A stretch of DNA of 64,000 nucleotides from Amycolatopsis sp. CA-230715 (GCF_018736145.1 NZ_CP059997.1:867501-931500), one strand, 5' to 3'. Positions 1 through 9,019 are shown, counted from the first letter of the stretch. Made by a program: numbers and translations. Notes: generated by a model not told the origin, from the sequence alone.

Positions 1-1
1 G

Positions 2-946
2 GCGTTCGGCTGGTACGTCTTCCGCGGGCCTCGGCGCGAGCCCGTCCGCCCGCGCCGCTCCCCGGTCGAGGCCTACCGCGACCGGTTCCGGAAGCACCAC
101 CGGAAACCGGGGGTCCCCTGCCACCGGCAGGCCACCGCCCCGGCGCCGCCCGCGGCGGCGGGCCGTTTCCACGAACTCGTCGTCTCGGAGGTGCGGCGGA
201 TCGCCGCGGGCGCCACGTCGGTCCGGTTGGCGGTGCCGCCCGATCTGCGCGCCGAGTTTTCCGCGGGCCCCGCGAGGCAGGTCGTGGTGCGCCCCGCGAC
301 CGGTGGCGGGCACCGGACGTACGCGCCGTGCCCGTCCGAGCCCGGCGCGCTGACGATCGCGGTGCGGGAATCCGAGGACGGGCCCGCCTTCGAGGATCTC
401 CGGTCGGGCGACCGGCTCGCGGTACGGGCCGGTACCGGCCGGTTCACGCTCACCACCGATCCCGGCGCTGCGAAGCACTACGTCGGCCTCGCGGCGGGAT
501 CCGGGATCACGGCGGTCCTCCCGGTGCTGGCGGCCGTGCTCGCCGACGAGCCGCAGAGCAGGTTCACGCTGCTGTACGTCAACCGGAGCGGCGCGAGCAC
601 GATGTTCGCCGACGAGCTGACCGCGCTCGCTGACGGCGCCGACGGACGGGTGCGGATCCTGCACTACCGGACCGACGACCGGGACCCGGACCTGCACCGC
701 GCCCGCGCGCCGAAACGCGCCGACGTGGTCGCCGAAGCGCTCGCCGTGTCCGACGAGGAGTACCACCGGGGACGGCTGACCGAGACAAGGCTGCGCACGC
801 TGCTGGAATCGCGCCTGCACCCGGTGACCGTGGACGAGTGGTTCGTGTGCGCGCCGCAAGGGCTCACCGAACTCGCTCGCTCCGTCCTCGAAGAACACCT
901 CGTGGAACCCGCCGCGGTGCGCTACGAGCGCTTTCCGCTCTGCTGA
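2..946 (+). CDS. FAD/NAD(P)-binding oxidoreductase, C-terminal part (5' end outside window)
   Basis: The frame is open from the first bases of the window, so the gene starts upstream. The visible N-terminus (AFGWYVFRG) looks like the end of a membrane helix and is followed by a basic, proline-rich linker. From about residue 55 a ferredoxin-NADP-reductase-like module follows: a beta-barrel FAD region, then an NAD-binding Rossmann part with GLAAGSGITAVLPVL and a C-terminal DEWFVCAPQGL segment (CGP-type motif replaced by CAPQG). It ends without a 2Fe-2S domain, unlike PaaE-type reductases. The RxYS flavin motif is degenerate (RTYAPC). The substrate or electron acceptor cannot be read from the sequence. 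Its last 131 bases recur at 1576-1706. Confidence 0.7.
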   Translation, partial: AFGWYVFRGPRREPVRPRRSPVEAYRDRFRKHHRKPGVPCHRQATAPAPPAAAGRFHELVVSEVRRIAAGATSVRLAVPPDLRAEFSAGPARQVVVRPATGGGHRTYAPCPSEPGALTIAVRESEDGPAFEDLRSGDRLAVRAGTGRFTLTTDPGAAKHYVGLAAGSGITAVLPVLAAVLADEPQSRFTLLYVNRSGASTMFADELTALADGADGRVRILHYRTDDRDPDLHRARAPKRADVVAEALAVSDEEYHRGRLTETRLRTLLESRLHPVTVDEWFVCAPQGLTELARSVLEEHLVEPAAVRYERFPLC

Positions 947-948
947 GC
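818..948 (+). repeat. 131-bp direct repeat, copy 1 (3' end of the oxidoreductase gene)
   Basis: This copy holds the last 43 codons and the stop of the oxidoreductase. It matches 1576-1706 base for base except C at 931 against T at 1689, an offset of exactly 758 bp. Similarity stops abruptly two bases after the TGA stop, where the remnant XRE reading frame begins. Confidence 0.95.
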
Positions 949-1545
949 CTCGCCGGACAGGTTGAGACCGGCGTCCGCCCGGCTACCCCTGACGTGATCG
1001 CGGCCTACGAACAGGTGTTAGGAGCAGGTATGCGCCGACGCGACATCACTCACCCACGACTCCGCAAGATCCACGACGATGTGCATCTGGAACAGATCCG
1101 GGAAGCCGTCGAAGCCGGAGATCCGAGCATCTTCGGCGAGGGCCCGACGTCGAACACCATCGATGTGGCAGTGACGCCGCTACTTGGAGACGCCGGGATA
1201 GAGAACTTCCGGCACTGGGCGAAGGAAGGCAAAACAAGCACGCTCCGCGCGAACTCGGTATCGATCATCGGCTTCCTGCCAGGACGCCGTAACGCCGAGC
1301 TGGTCGCCGAGATCCTTGAGACGGACCCGAAAGTCCGTCGGCTGTGCGTGGCTTCCGAAGTCTCCAGGCTCATGCAATGGGAATGGAGCACAGCGCTGGC
1401 GGTGGCGGACGACCCCCGAACGGCACCGGAGGCGTCCGCACTGGCCGCGCGGCTCGCGAAGTCGGTAATCGACCCGAAGGACAGCGAGTCCCGGTGGTGT
1501 TCGGCGTGGGTGCTGCAACGGCTTGCACCGATCCTCGGCGACTGA
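949..1545 (+). pseudogene. 5'-truncated XRE-family transcriptional regulator
   Basis: The frame begins abruptly in the recognition-helix end of an actinobacterial XRE domain (LAGQVETGVRPATPDVI, then AAYEQVLG). It continues with the usual C-terminal half and a stop at 1543-1545. The start codon and the first HTH helices are missing, replaced by the oxidoreductase 3' end. An ATG at 1030 with GGAG seven bases upstream could still give a 171-aa C-terminal protein, so expression of a fragment is possible. Codon third positions are clearly less GC-rich than in the neighbours, suggesting foreign origin. No integrase or transposase is near. Confidence 0.75.
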
Positions 1546-1575
1546 CGGAGCACCAGGGCGGCACTGGGTAGGCCA

Positions 1576-1706
1576 CACCCGGTGACCGTGGACGAGTGGT
1601 TCGTGTGCGCGCCGCAAGGGCTCACCGAACTCGCTCGCTCCGTCCTCGAAGAACACCTCGTGGAACCCGCCGCGGTGCGCTACGAGCGTTTTCCGCTCTG
1701 CTGAGC
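1576..1706 (+). repeat. 131-bp direct repeat, copy 2
   Basis: Second copy of 818-948 with one mismatch. It again ends just after the TGA stop codon of the duplicated oxidoreductase tail. It has no upstream coding context of its own, so it is a non-functional duplicate. Together with copy 1 it brackets the truncated XRE gene. Confidence 0.95.
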
Positions 1707-1776
1707 GGAAAACAACCCGGCGTCCACAGCTCGCGCACAGCCCGTCCACACCGCGCCCACACCAACCCGCCTCAGC

Positions 1777-3258
1777 ATGGACGGCATGGAACCGCGGGCC
1801 GGGCGGCCACGCGCGTGGCCGCTGCGAACGAGGCTGACCGCCGCGCTCGTCGTGCTGCTGGCGCTGGCGTGCGTGCTCATCGGCGTGGTCAGCGAGTTCG
1901 CGCTCGGCGCGTTCCTGACCCGCCAGGTCGACGAACGGCTGGCGGCGGCGACCCTGCGCGCCACCGCGTTCAGCGACGACCACGGAGATCCCCTCGACGC
2001 GCCGGGGCAGGCCTCGGGCACGCTCAACGCGCGCGTCAAGGACGGCAGGATCCTCGACGCGGCAACACTTTCGGCACGCGGGGAACGCCAAGGCCTCGAC
2101 GCGGACACGGCGGGCGCGCTCACCGCGCTCCCCCGTGACGGGCGCCCGCGCACGCAGTCGCTCGGCGCGCTCGGCGACTACCGCCTGACCTCGATCCCGG
2201 TACCGGACGGGGCCATCGTCACCGGGCTCCCCCTCAGCGGCGTCCACGACACGCTGCTCACCGTCGGCCTGATCTTCGGCGGGGTCGCGGCCGCCGTGGT
2301 GTTCGGCACCGGGTTCGCCGGCGCGGCGGCGGTGCGCCGGACGCTGCGCCCGCTCGACCGCATGGCGGCCACCGCGACCGTTGTCGCCGGACTGCCGCTG
2401 GACCGCGGCGAGGTGGCGTTGTCCGAACGCGTGCCGGACGCCGATCCGCGCACGGAGATCGGCCAGGTCGGCGCCGCGTTCAACCGAATGCTCGGCCACG
2501 TCGGCGACGCGCTGTCCGCGCGGCACGAAAACGAGCTGCGGGTCCGGCGGTTCGTCGCCGACGCGAGCCACGAACTGCGCACGCCGCTCGCGGCCATCAG
2601 GGGGTTCGCGGAGCTGGCGGGAAGGCAGCCGGAGCTGTCCCCCGGACTCGCCCATGCGATCGGCCGCATCGAGTCCGAAGCGGACCGGATGACGAGCCTC
2701 GTCGAAGGCCTGCTCCTGCTCGCCAGGCTCGACCAAGGGCGCCCGCTCGAACTGTCCGATGTGGACTTGTCACGACTGGCGACCGATGCCGTCGGGGACG
2801 CACGGATCGCCGGGCCCGCGCACGAATGGGTGCTCGCGCTACCCCGCGATCCTGTTGTCGTGAGCGGGGATGTCCAGCGGCTGCACCAGATCCTGGCCAA
2901 CCTCCTGTCCAACGGCAGGACCCACACCCCGCCGGGAACGACGATCACGACCGCGCTCGCGCTCTCCGGCGACGAGGTCGTGCTGACCGTGACGGACGAC
3001 GGCCCCTGTATCGATCCCGCTGTGCTGCCGAGCGTGTTCGAACGGTTCGCGCGCGGCGATTCGTCGCGCTCGCGCGCCGCGGGAAGCACCGGGCTCGGGA
3101 TGGCGATCGTCGCCGCGGTCGTGGTGGCGCACCACGGCACGGTGACCGCGACGAGCGAGCCGGGCCTGACCCGCTTCGAGGTCCGCCTCCCGCGCACAGC
3201 GGGCGCACAGCCGGGGCACAACGACGGCCAAGGTCGGATCGCGACGCTGGCTCAATGA
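1777..3258 (+). CDS. Membrane sensor histidine kinase
   Basis: A 493-aa two-component sensor. TM1 lies at about residues 19-46, an extracytoplasmic sensor region at 47-155, TM2 at 160-185 and HAMP at 187-255. The dimerisation H-box is VADASHELRTPLAAIRG with phospho-acceptor His265, and the HATPase domain covers about 365-475. The N-box (NLLSNGRTH), F-box (VFERFARGD) and G2 (GLGMAI) are present. The G1 box reads DDGPCID, with Cys411 in place of the usual second glycine. No response regulator gene is visible; the space where one would be expected upstream holds the 131-bp repeat. The stop overlaps the next start (ATGA), so it is translationally coupled to the glycosyltransferase. No clear Shine-Dalgarno; ATG 1786 is an alternative start. 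Confidence 0.85.
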   Translation: MDGMEPRAGRPRAWPLRTRLTAALVVLLALACVLIGVVSEFALGAFLTRQVDERLAAATLRATAFSDDHGDPLDAPGQASGTLNARVKDGRILDAATLSARGERQGLDADTAGALTALPRDGRPRTQSLGALGDYRLTSIPVPDGAIVTGLPLSGVHDTLLTVGLIFGGVAAAVVFGTGFAGAAAVRRTLRPLDRMAATATVVAGLPLDRGEVALSERVPDADPRTEIGQVGAAFNRMLGHVGDALSARHENELRVRRFVADASHELRTPLAAIRGFAELAGRQPELSPGLAHAIGRIESEADRMTSLVEGLLLLARLDQGRPLELSDVDLSRLATDAVGDARIAGPAHEWVLALPRDPVVVSGDVQRLHQILANLLSNGRTHTPPGTTITTALALSGDEVVLTVTDDGPCIDPAVLPSVFERFARGDSSRSRAAGSTGLGMAIVAAVVVAHHGTVTATSEPGLTRFEVRLPRTAGAQPGHNDGQGRIATLAQ

Positions 3259-5120
3259 GCATCCTCGCGCACCGCGCGTCGTCACCAGCCGAAGAAGTCA
3301 CGACACGACCGGTGTGGGTCGCCCCCGCGCTGTGCGGGCTCCTGCTCGCCACCGCGGTGCTCTACCTGTGGGACCTCGGCGCTTCGGGCTGGGCGAACGC
3401 GTTCTACTCGGCGACGTCGCAAGCGGCGAGCCAGAGCTGGAAGGCTTGGCTGTTCGGCTCGACCGACGCGGCCAACTCGATCACGGTGGACAAAGCACCC
3501 GGGGCGCTGTGGGTGACGGGGTTGTCCACCCGCCTGTTCGGGGTGAGCTCGTGGAGCATCCTGGCGCCGCAGGCGCTGATGGGCGTCGGCTCGGTGTGGC
3601 TGCTGTTCGCCGCGGTACGCCGGACATCCGGGCCCGCCGCGGGAATCCTCGCGGGTGCCGTGCTCGCCTGCACTCCCGCGGCCGCGCTCATGTTCCGCTT
3701 CAACAATCCCGACGCGCTGCTCGTGCTCCTGCTCGTCGCGGCGGCCTACTGCGTGGTACGCGCGCTGGAGAAGGCGAGCCCGAGATGGCTCGCGTTCGCC
3801 GGGATCGCGATCGGATTCGGGTTCCTGGCGAAGATGTTGCAGGCTTTCCTCGTGCTGCCCGCGTTCGCGGCGGCGTACCTGATCGCGGCGCCCGTCTCGT
3901 TCGGGAAACGGCTAGGGCACCTCGCCGTCGCCGCGGCCGCCGTCGCCGTTTCGGCGGGCTGGTACCTGGCGCTCGTCGCGGTGTGGCCCGCCGCCGACCG
4001 GCCGTTCATCGGCGGTTCGCAGACGAACAGCCTGTGGGAACTCGCCTTCGGCTACAACGGGTTCGGCCGGATCACCGGCGACGAGGTCGGCAGCGTCGGC
4101 GGTGGCGCGAGCCGCGGCTGGGGCGCGACCGGCTGGTCCCGGCTGTTCGGGGCGGAGATGGCGGGCGGGATCGCCTGGCTGCTGCCCGCCGCGGTGCTGT
4201 TCGTGGTGGCCGGGCTGTGGTTCACCCGTCGTTCCCCGCGGACCGGGACCGCGCGCGCCGCGCTGGTGCTGTGGGGCGGCTGGCTGGCCGTCACGGCCGC
4301 GGTGTTCAGCTACATGGGCGGGATCATCCACCCCTACTACACGGTGGCGCTCGCGCCCGCGATCGCGGCACCGGTCGGCATCGGCGCCGTCGCGCTGTGG
4401 CGGCGGAGGCACGATCCGATCGCCTCCGGTGTGCTCGCCGCCGCGGTCGCGTTGACCGCGCTGACGGCGTACTTCGTGCTCGGCTCGTCGTCCTGGCTGC
4501 TGTGGCTCGCGCCGACGGTCCTCGTCGGCGGACTGGTTGCCGCGGCGCTGTTGCTCTTCGCCGACCGTGTACCGCGCGCGATGCGGCACGGGATCGCCGC
4601 GTTCGCACTCGTGCTGGCCCTGCTCGGCACCGGCGCGTACACGGTCGCCACCGCCGCGACCGCGCACTCCGGGGCGATCCCGTCCGCGGGACCGGACACG
4701 CGGGGCGGTTCGCCCGGCGGGCGGGGTGGTTTGCGCGGCGGCCCCGGTGGCCTGCTGGGCACCAGCGAAACCAGCCCGCGGCTAGCGGCGCTGCTGAGCA
4801 CCGACGGCAGCCGCTACACCTGGGCCGCGGCGACCGTCGGATCGAACTCCGCGGCGGGGTACCAGCTCTCCACCGGCCTGCCCGTGATGGCCGTCGGCGG
4901 CTTCAACGGCACCGACCCCGCACCGACGCTCGCGCAGTTCCAATCGTACGTCCACAATGGACAGATCCACTACTTCGTCGGCGACGGTATGGGTTTTCCC
5001 GGTTCGATGCGCGGTGAAAGCTCGGGAAGCGATGCCGCACAGCAGATCGCCGACTGGGTGGCGCGGAACTACCCCGCCACCACCATCGACGGCACCACGA
5101 TCTACGACCTGAGCAGCTGA
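3255..5120 (+). CDS. GT39/ArnT-like polytopic glycosyltransferase
   Basis: A 621-aa integral membrane protein of the dolichyl-phosphate-mannose mannosyltransferase superfamily (YkcB-type branch). About 12 hydrophobic segments follow the early extracytoplasmic loop WANAFYSATSQA and SITVDKAPGALWV, which carries the acidic residues expected for catalysis. A Gly-rich linker near residues 480-500 precedes a soluble C-terminal domain (to YDLSS). It should move a sugar from a polyprenyl-phosphate donor to an acceptor outside the membrane; the acceptor is unknown. The ATG overlaps the kinase stop by four bases. Confidence 0.85.
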   Translation: MSILAHRASSPAEEVTTRPVWVAPALCGLLLATAVLYLWDLGASGWANAFYSATSQAASQSWKAWLFGSTDAANSITVDKAPGALWVTGLSTRLFGVSSWSILAPQALMGVGSVWLLFAAVRRTSGPAAGILAGAVLACTPAAALMFRFNNPDALLVLLLVAAAYCVVRALEKASPRWLAFAGIAIGFGFLAKMLQAFLVLPAFAAAYLIAAPVSFGKRLGHLAVAAAAVAVSAGWYLALVAVWPAADRPFIGGSQTNSLWELAFGYNGFGRITGDEVGSVGGGASRGWGATGWSRLFGAEMAGGIAWLLPAAVLFVVAGLWFTRRSPRTGTARAALVLWGGWLAVTAAVFSYMGGIIHPYYTVALAPAIAAPVGIGAVALWRRRHDPIASGVLAAAVALTALTAYFVLGSSSWLLWLAPTVLVGGLVAAALLLFADRVPRAMRHGIAAFALVLALLGTGAYTVATAATAHSGAIPSAGPDTRGGSPGGRGGLRGGPGGLLGTSETSPRLAALLSTDGSRYTWAAATVGSNSAAGYQLSTGLPVMAVGGFNGTDPAPTLAQFQSYVHNGQIHYFVGDGMGFPGSMRGESSGSDAAQQIADWVARNYPATTIDGTTIYDLSS

Positions 5121-5127
5121 GGCCGGT

Positions 5128-5180
5128 GCCCCGAAAGTGACCTTCGGGGCATCTACGTCCCCGAAAGCCACCTTCGGGGC
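5128..5180. repeat. Two copies of the CCCCGAA/TTCGGGG palindrome between convergent genes
   Basis: Copies at 5128-5150 and 5159-5180 can each fold into a hairpin with CCCCGAA/TTCGGGG at its base. They fill the gap between the glycosyltransferase (plus) and the DUF3099 gene (minus). There is no T-tract, but the position fits a bidirectional terminator or REP-like element. Confidence 0.85.
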
Positions 5181-5196
5181 AGGCACAAGTCCGGAG

Positions 5197-5523
5197 TCAG
5201 CCGCCGTCGATGACCTGGTGACCGCGGCTCTCGATCGCCTTCGCCTCGCGCTGGTAGCCGCTCATCTTCTCCGACTTGCGCGGCGGCCGGTCGTTCGCGA
5301 TCAACACCGCCATCCAGGGCAGCGGCACCGACAGCACGATGAACCCGAGCGCGAGCCACCAGGTGTGGTAGAAGATCCCGGCCAGGATGAGGCACGGGAA
5401 GCGCAGCCCCATCATGAGCATGTACTTGCGCTTGCGCGCAGCGAACTGCTCGTCGTAGGAAGGGGCGGCCTCGGTGATCAGCACCGGGGTGACGTCCCGC
5501 GATTCGGATGCCCGCTCGCTCAC
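5197..5523 (-). CDS. DUF3099 small membrane protein
   Basis: A 108-aa protein with the DUF3099 signature (VLITEAAPSYDEQFAARKRKY) and two membrane helices at about residues 38-55 and 60-80, then a charged tail. Function is unknown; the family is an actinobacterial small membrane protein. The GTG start at 5523 was chosen because GGAGG lies seven bases upstream. Confidence 0.85.
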   Translation of the reverse strand: MSERASESRDVTPVLITEAAPSYDEQFAARKRKYMLMMGLRFPCLILAGIFYHTWWLALGFIVLSVPLPWMAVLIANDRPPRKSEKMSGYQREAKAIESRGHQVIDGG

Positions 5524-5584
5524 GACATCACCTCCTGCACTCCATCGTCCCACTCCCCCGGACGGAAGGACAGCGGGGCGGGTT

Positions 5585-6850
5585 TCACCGCGCCGCGAGC
5601 CACTGCAACGCGCCCACCACAAGCGTTTCCACGCCGGTCGAGAGCGTCGGGTGGAGCACCGGCGCGAACAACGGCGAGTGGTTGGACGGGATGTCCGATT
5701 CGAACCGTCCCGCGGTCATCGCGGCGATCACCTTCTCCGCGTCCATCCCGCCGACCAGCCAGAACACCGACGGCACCCCGACGGCGCGGCCGAACTCGCT
5801 GAAGTCCTCACTGCCGGTGACCAGCGGTGCCTCCATCGACCGCTCCGGGCCGAAGTGCTCGCCGAACGCGGCGGAAAGCGCGGCCGTCGCCGCTTCGTCG
5901 TTGGAGGTCACCGGAAAGGTGCCGATGTGCTCGATGTCGGGGCTCTTCGGTGATCCCGCGGTGACCGCCTCGCCGTGCACGATCCGCTCCACCGCGGTGA
6001 CGACGCGTGCCCGCACCTGTTCGTCGAAGGTCCGGATGTTGACCTCGAGGGTCGCGTGGTCGGCGATGATGTTGTGCGCGGTGCCGACGTGGACCGATCC
6101 GACGGTGACGACGGCGGACTCCGTCGCCGAAACCTCCCTGGACACGATCGTCTGCAGGCGCAGCACCACGGACGCGGCGAGCACCGCGGGGTCGACCGTG
6201 GTTTCCGGCCGCGAACCGTGCCCGCCCTTGCCGTGCAAGGTGATCCGCAGCGCGTCGGTCGCGGCCATGAGCACGCCCGGCCGCGTCAGCACCCAGCCCG
6301 CCGGGCCGGGCACGACGTGCTGGCCGAGCACCACGTCCGGCTTGCCCGCGTGCGAGAACACGCCATCGGCGACCATGCGCGCGGCGCCGATTCCCTTCTC
6401 CTCCCCCGGCTGGAACACCACGAGCACGGTGCCGGACCATTCGGAGCGGCCGGCCGCAAGCAGATCGGCCGCACCGCTGAGCCAGGTGGCGTGCATGTCG
6501 TGCCCGCAGGCGTGCATGACCGGCACCTCGGTGTCGTCGTCACCGGTCGCGCGGACCGTGCTCGCGTATTCGAGCCCGGTCTTCTCCTCGACGGGCAGCG
6601 CGTCGATGTCGGCGCGCAGCAGCACCGTCGGGCCGGTGCCGTTGTGCAGCACGCCCAGCACACCGGTCCCGCCGATCCCGGTGTGCACCTCGTACCCCGA
6701 GGCTTCGAGGCGGCGCGCCAGCTCGGCTGCCGTCCGCGTTTCGGCGAACGACAGCTCCGGATTCCGGTGCAGGTCGAGGTAAAGGGCTTCGAGATCGGCG
6801 AGTTTCGACTCGAGCGGGGCGAGGACGGCGGCGCGGCGTTGAGGTGTCAC
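5585..6850 (-). CDS. M20-family amidohydrolase (N-acyl amino acid / hippurate hydrolase type)
   Basis: A 421-aa metallo-amidohydrolase that should cleave N-acyl or N-aroyl amino acids, or a related amide. It has the family layout: a metal-binding catalytic domain with ACGHDMHAT (Cys115, His117), the Glu pair in QPGEEKGIGA (about 150-151), a lid/dimerisation domain containing GKGGHGSRP, and a C-terminal NHSPLFAP with the last metal-ligand His. Length is usual. GTG at 6850 is the likely start, although the purine-rich stretch upstream sits very close to it. It is divergent from the methyltransferase gene. The substrate is not predictable. Confidence 0.85.
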   Translation of the reverse strand: MTPQRRAAVLAPLESKLADLEALYLDLHRNPELSFAETRTAAELARRLEASGYEVHTGIGGTGVLGVLHNGTGPTVLLRADIDALPVEEKTGLEYASTVRATGDDDTEVPVMHACGHDMHATWLSGAADLLAAGRSEWSGTVLVVFQPGEEKGIGAARMVADGVFSHAGKPDVVLGQHVVPGPAGWVLTRPGVLMAATDALRITLHGKGGHGSRPETTVDPAVLAASVVLRLQTIVSREVSATESAVVTVGSVHVGTAHNIIADHATLEVNIRTFDEQVRARVVTAVERIVHGEAVTAGSPKSPDIEHIGTFPVTSNDEAATAALSAAFGEHFGPERSMEAPLVTGSEDFSEFGRAVGVPSVFWLVGGMDAEKVIAAMTAGRFESDIPSNHSPLFAPVLHPTLSTGVETLVVGALQWLAAR

Positions 6851-6915
6851 TTCTCCATCGTGGCAGCATGATCGCCCGTGACCACCGACGACGCGCGTTT
6901 CTCAGCGGAGGAGCC

Positions 6916-8412
6916 GTGAGCACTGTGCAACCCGAGTTTTCGCCCGATCTGTGCGCGCGTCTGCGCGAAGCCCTGTTCCGCACCGGTTACACGGCCGACG
7001 GCGTGGTCGACGTGCTCGGCGGGCAGGCGCATGCCGCGCTGGGCCGCGGCGAACCCGAGCCCGCCGTTCGCGCGACACGGGACGCGGGTGAACTGGGGAC
7101 GCTCATCCGGCTGTTCCTCCTCGGCGACGGCGTGCGCGAAGCCGAGGCGGCCGCGGCGCTGTCGCCGGTGCCCTTCGCCGACGCGATCGGCGTCGGCCTG
7201 CTCCGCGCCGGTTCCGATGGCGTGCGCGCGGGCCTCGACCTGCGCCCGCACGGGGACGAGGAAGGGTTCTGGTGGGTCCTGTCCGACCTCGACTCCGATC
7301 AGCTCGGCGGCGAAGTGCCCGCCGATCACGTGCTCGGCGTCGGGCAGGCGTCGCTGAGCCTGATCAGGGCGACCAGCAGGCGTCCGATCGGCACCCTGCT
7401 CGATGTCGGCACCGGGAACGGAGTCCAGGCCCTGCACGCTTCGCGGCACGCCGCGAAGGTGACCGCGACCGATGTCTCGGCCCGCGCGCTGGCGCTCGCG
7501 AAGGCGACCTTCCTGCTCAACGAGCTGGACGTCGAACTGCTCCGGGGCGAGTGGTTCGCACCGGTCGCGCGGCGGCGGTTCGACCAGATCGTGTGCAATC
7601 CGCCGTTCGTGGTCGGGCCGCCGAGGGTCGACTACACCTACCGCGACTCCGGCCTCGCCGGTGACGACGCGAGCGCGCTCGTGGTGCGGCAGCTGCCCGG
7701 GTTCCTCACCGACGGCGGCACCGGCCAGCTCCTCGCGTCCTGGCTGCACGTGCGCGGCGAGGACTGGGGCGACCGGGTAGCGCGGTGGCTGCCCGCCGGG
7801 ACCGACGCGTGGTTCGTGCAGCGCGACATCGCCGACCCCGCCCTGTACGTCGGAACTTGGCTTCGCGACGCGGGAATCGACCCGAAGTCGCCGCAGGGCA
7901 GGGCGAAGGCGGGCGCCTGGCTCGACTGGTTCGACGGCAACGACGTCGAGGGCATCGGCTTCGGTTTCGTCACCCTGCGCCGGGACGACGGCATGAGCGC
8001 GGCACCCACGATCGTCTGCGAGGACCTCCGCCAGGCCTACGACGACCCGCTCGGCGCGGAGGCCGCGAACTGGCTCGACCGCGTCGCGTGGCTGCGGGCG
8101 AACGCGGACGGGTTGCTCGACACGCCGTTCCTGGTCCCGCCGACGGTGTTGCTGGAGCGCGTGGACACCCCCGGTGACGAGGGCTGGGAAACGTCGGTGC
8201 GCAGGCTCCACCGCACGGATGGGCCCGGCTGGCAGCACGAGGTCGACGAACTGGCCGCGGCGCTGCTCGCGGGCTGCCGGGGCGCGCTGCCGCTGACGGA
8301 CCTGATCTCCCTGCTCGCGGTCGCGCACGGGCAGGACGAAGACGAACTCGCCGACGCCGCGCTGCCGATGATCAGGGAGCTGGTGCGGCACGGAATGGTG
8401 GTGCCCGCCTGA
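6916..8412 (+). CDS. Class I SAM-dependent methyltransferase with NPPF motif
   Basis: A 498-aa protein with an N-terminal all-alpha extension (about 1-145) and a Rossmann methyltransferase core ([15 protein letters not shown] near residue 160, [11 protein letters not shown] near 225). A long C-terminal domain of about 170 residues follows. NPPF-type enzymes methylate a planar nitrogen, such as glutamine of release factors or a base in rRNA; the exact substrate is not determined. GTG 6916 is preceded by GGAGGAG. The stop overlaps the dtd start (TGATG), so the two genes are translated together. Confidence 0.8.
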   Translation: MSTVQPEFSPDLCARLREALFRTGYTADGVVDVLGGQAHAALGRGEPEPAVRATRDAGELGTLIRLFLLGDGVREAEAAAALSPVPFADAIGVGLLRAGSDGVRAGLDLRPHGDEEGFWWVLSDLDSDQLGGEVPADHVLGVGQASLSLIRATSRRPIGTLLDVGTGNGVQALHASRHAAKVTATDVSARALALAKATFLLNELDVELLRGEWFAPVARRRFDQIVCNPPFVVGPPRVDYTYRDSGLAGDDASALVVRQLPGFLTDGGTGQLLASWLHVRGEDWGDRVARWLPAGTDAWFVQRDIADPALYVGTWLRDAGIDPKSPQGRAKAGAWLDWFDGNDVEGIGFGFVTLRRDDGMSAAPTIVCEDLRQAYDDPLGAEAANWLDRVAWLRANADGLLDTPFLVPPTVLLERVDTPGDEGWETSVRRLHRTDGPGWQHEVDELAAALLAGCRGALPLTDLISLLAVAHGQDEDELADAALPMIRELVRHGMVVPA

Positions 8413-8837
8413 TGCGCGCGGTCGTGGCACGCGTGACCGAGGCCCGCGTGACGGTCGGCGGCGCGACGGTCGGCGAGATCGCCGAGCCGGGTCTGCTGGT
8501 GCTCCTCGGCGTGCACGCTGACGACACCGAGACCAAGGTCACCACGATGGCCAGGAAACTGCACGAACTGCGCATTCTTCGCGAAGAGGAATCCTGTGCC
8601 ACGAAGGGTGCGCCACTACTCGTGGTGAGTCAATTCACACTCTACGGAGAGACCAGGAAAGGCAGGCGTCCGTCGTGGACCGCGGCGGCGCGCCCCGAGA
8701 TCGCTGAACCGATCGTGAACGCCGTCGTGTCCGCCCTCCGCGAACGCGGCGCGCGCGTGGAAACCGGGGAATTCGGCGCCATGATGGCCGTGCACAGCGT
8801 GAACGACGGCCCGTTCACCGTTCTGCTCGAACTCTAA
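8412..8837 (+). CDS. dtd: D-aminoacyl-tRNA deacylase
   Basis: A 141-aa cytoplasmic proofreading enzyme that hydrolyses D-aminoacyl-tRNA and mischarged Gly-tRNA(Ala). Both active-site signatures are present: SQFTLYG (73-79) and NDGPFT (131-136, the NxGPxT motif). Length fits the family. It overlaps the preceding methyltransferase stop by one base. Confidence 0.95.
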   Translation: MRAVVARVTEARVTVGGATVGEIAEPGLLVLLGVHADDTETKVTTMARKLHELRILREEESCATKGAPLLVVSQFTLYGETRKGRRPSWTAAARPEIAEPIVNAVVSALRERGARVETGEFGAMMAVHSVNDGPFTVLLEL

Positions 8838-8841
8838 AGAG

Positions 8842-8869
8842 GTCTAGACCACAGTTCGTCTAGACCACG
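8842..8869. promoter_or_regulatory. Tandem GTCTAGACCAC sites, GntR (DasR-like) operator candidate
   Basis: GTCTAGACCAC occurs at 8842-8852 and again at 8859-8869, 17 bp apart. The first lies in a perfect 10-bp palindrome (GGTCTAGACC, 8841-8850). GGTCTAGACC is the core of the dre site bound by DasR, a GntR/HutC-family regulator. The sites follow dtd directly and lie about 270 bp before sigB. Assignment is by motif only. Confidence 0.45.
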
Positions 8870-8992
8870 GTCGCGGCAAGGACCGCTATCCGTTGGCGTG
8901 CCTTGGCTCACGGTGACGGCTCTCTCAGGAAAACCTCAGCTTTGGTCGAGCAACCGATACCAGGGCAGGGCCGTCATCTTCATCGGGAACGC

Positions 8993-9019
8993 GGGAACGA
9001 TTTCGCATCCACTCGCGTT
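8993..9019 (+). promoter_or_regulatory. SigH/SigR-type promoter upstream of sigB
   Basis: GGGAAC (8993-8998) and GTT (9017-9019) are separated by exactly 18 bases. This is the spacing of promoters read by actinobacterial SigR/SigH thiol-stress sigma factors. It would give a leader of about 115 nt before sigB, matching the known SigH control of mycobacterial sigB. Apart from this and the tandem GTCTAGACCAC sites I see no feature in 8838-9138. Confidence 0.5.

Noticed and set aside
838..1545. A fused gene starting at 838 and running into the XRE part
   Set aside because: The first 37 codons are an out-of-frame reading of the oxidoreductase 3' end and give a basic, low-complexity peptide. The fusion is a by-product of the insertion.
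818..1706. Prophage or integrative element attachment sites
   Set aside because: The repeats flank only 627 bp with no integrase, tRNA gene or inverted ends, so an att interpretation has no positive support.
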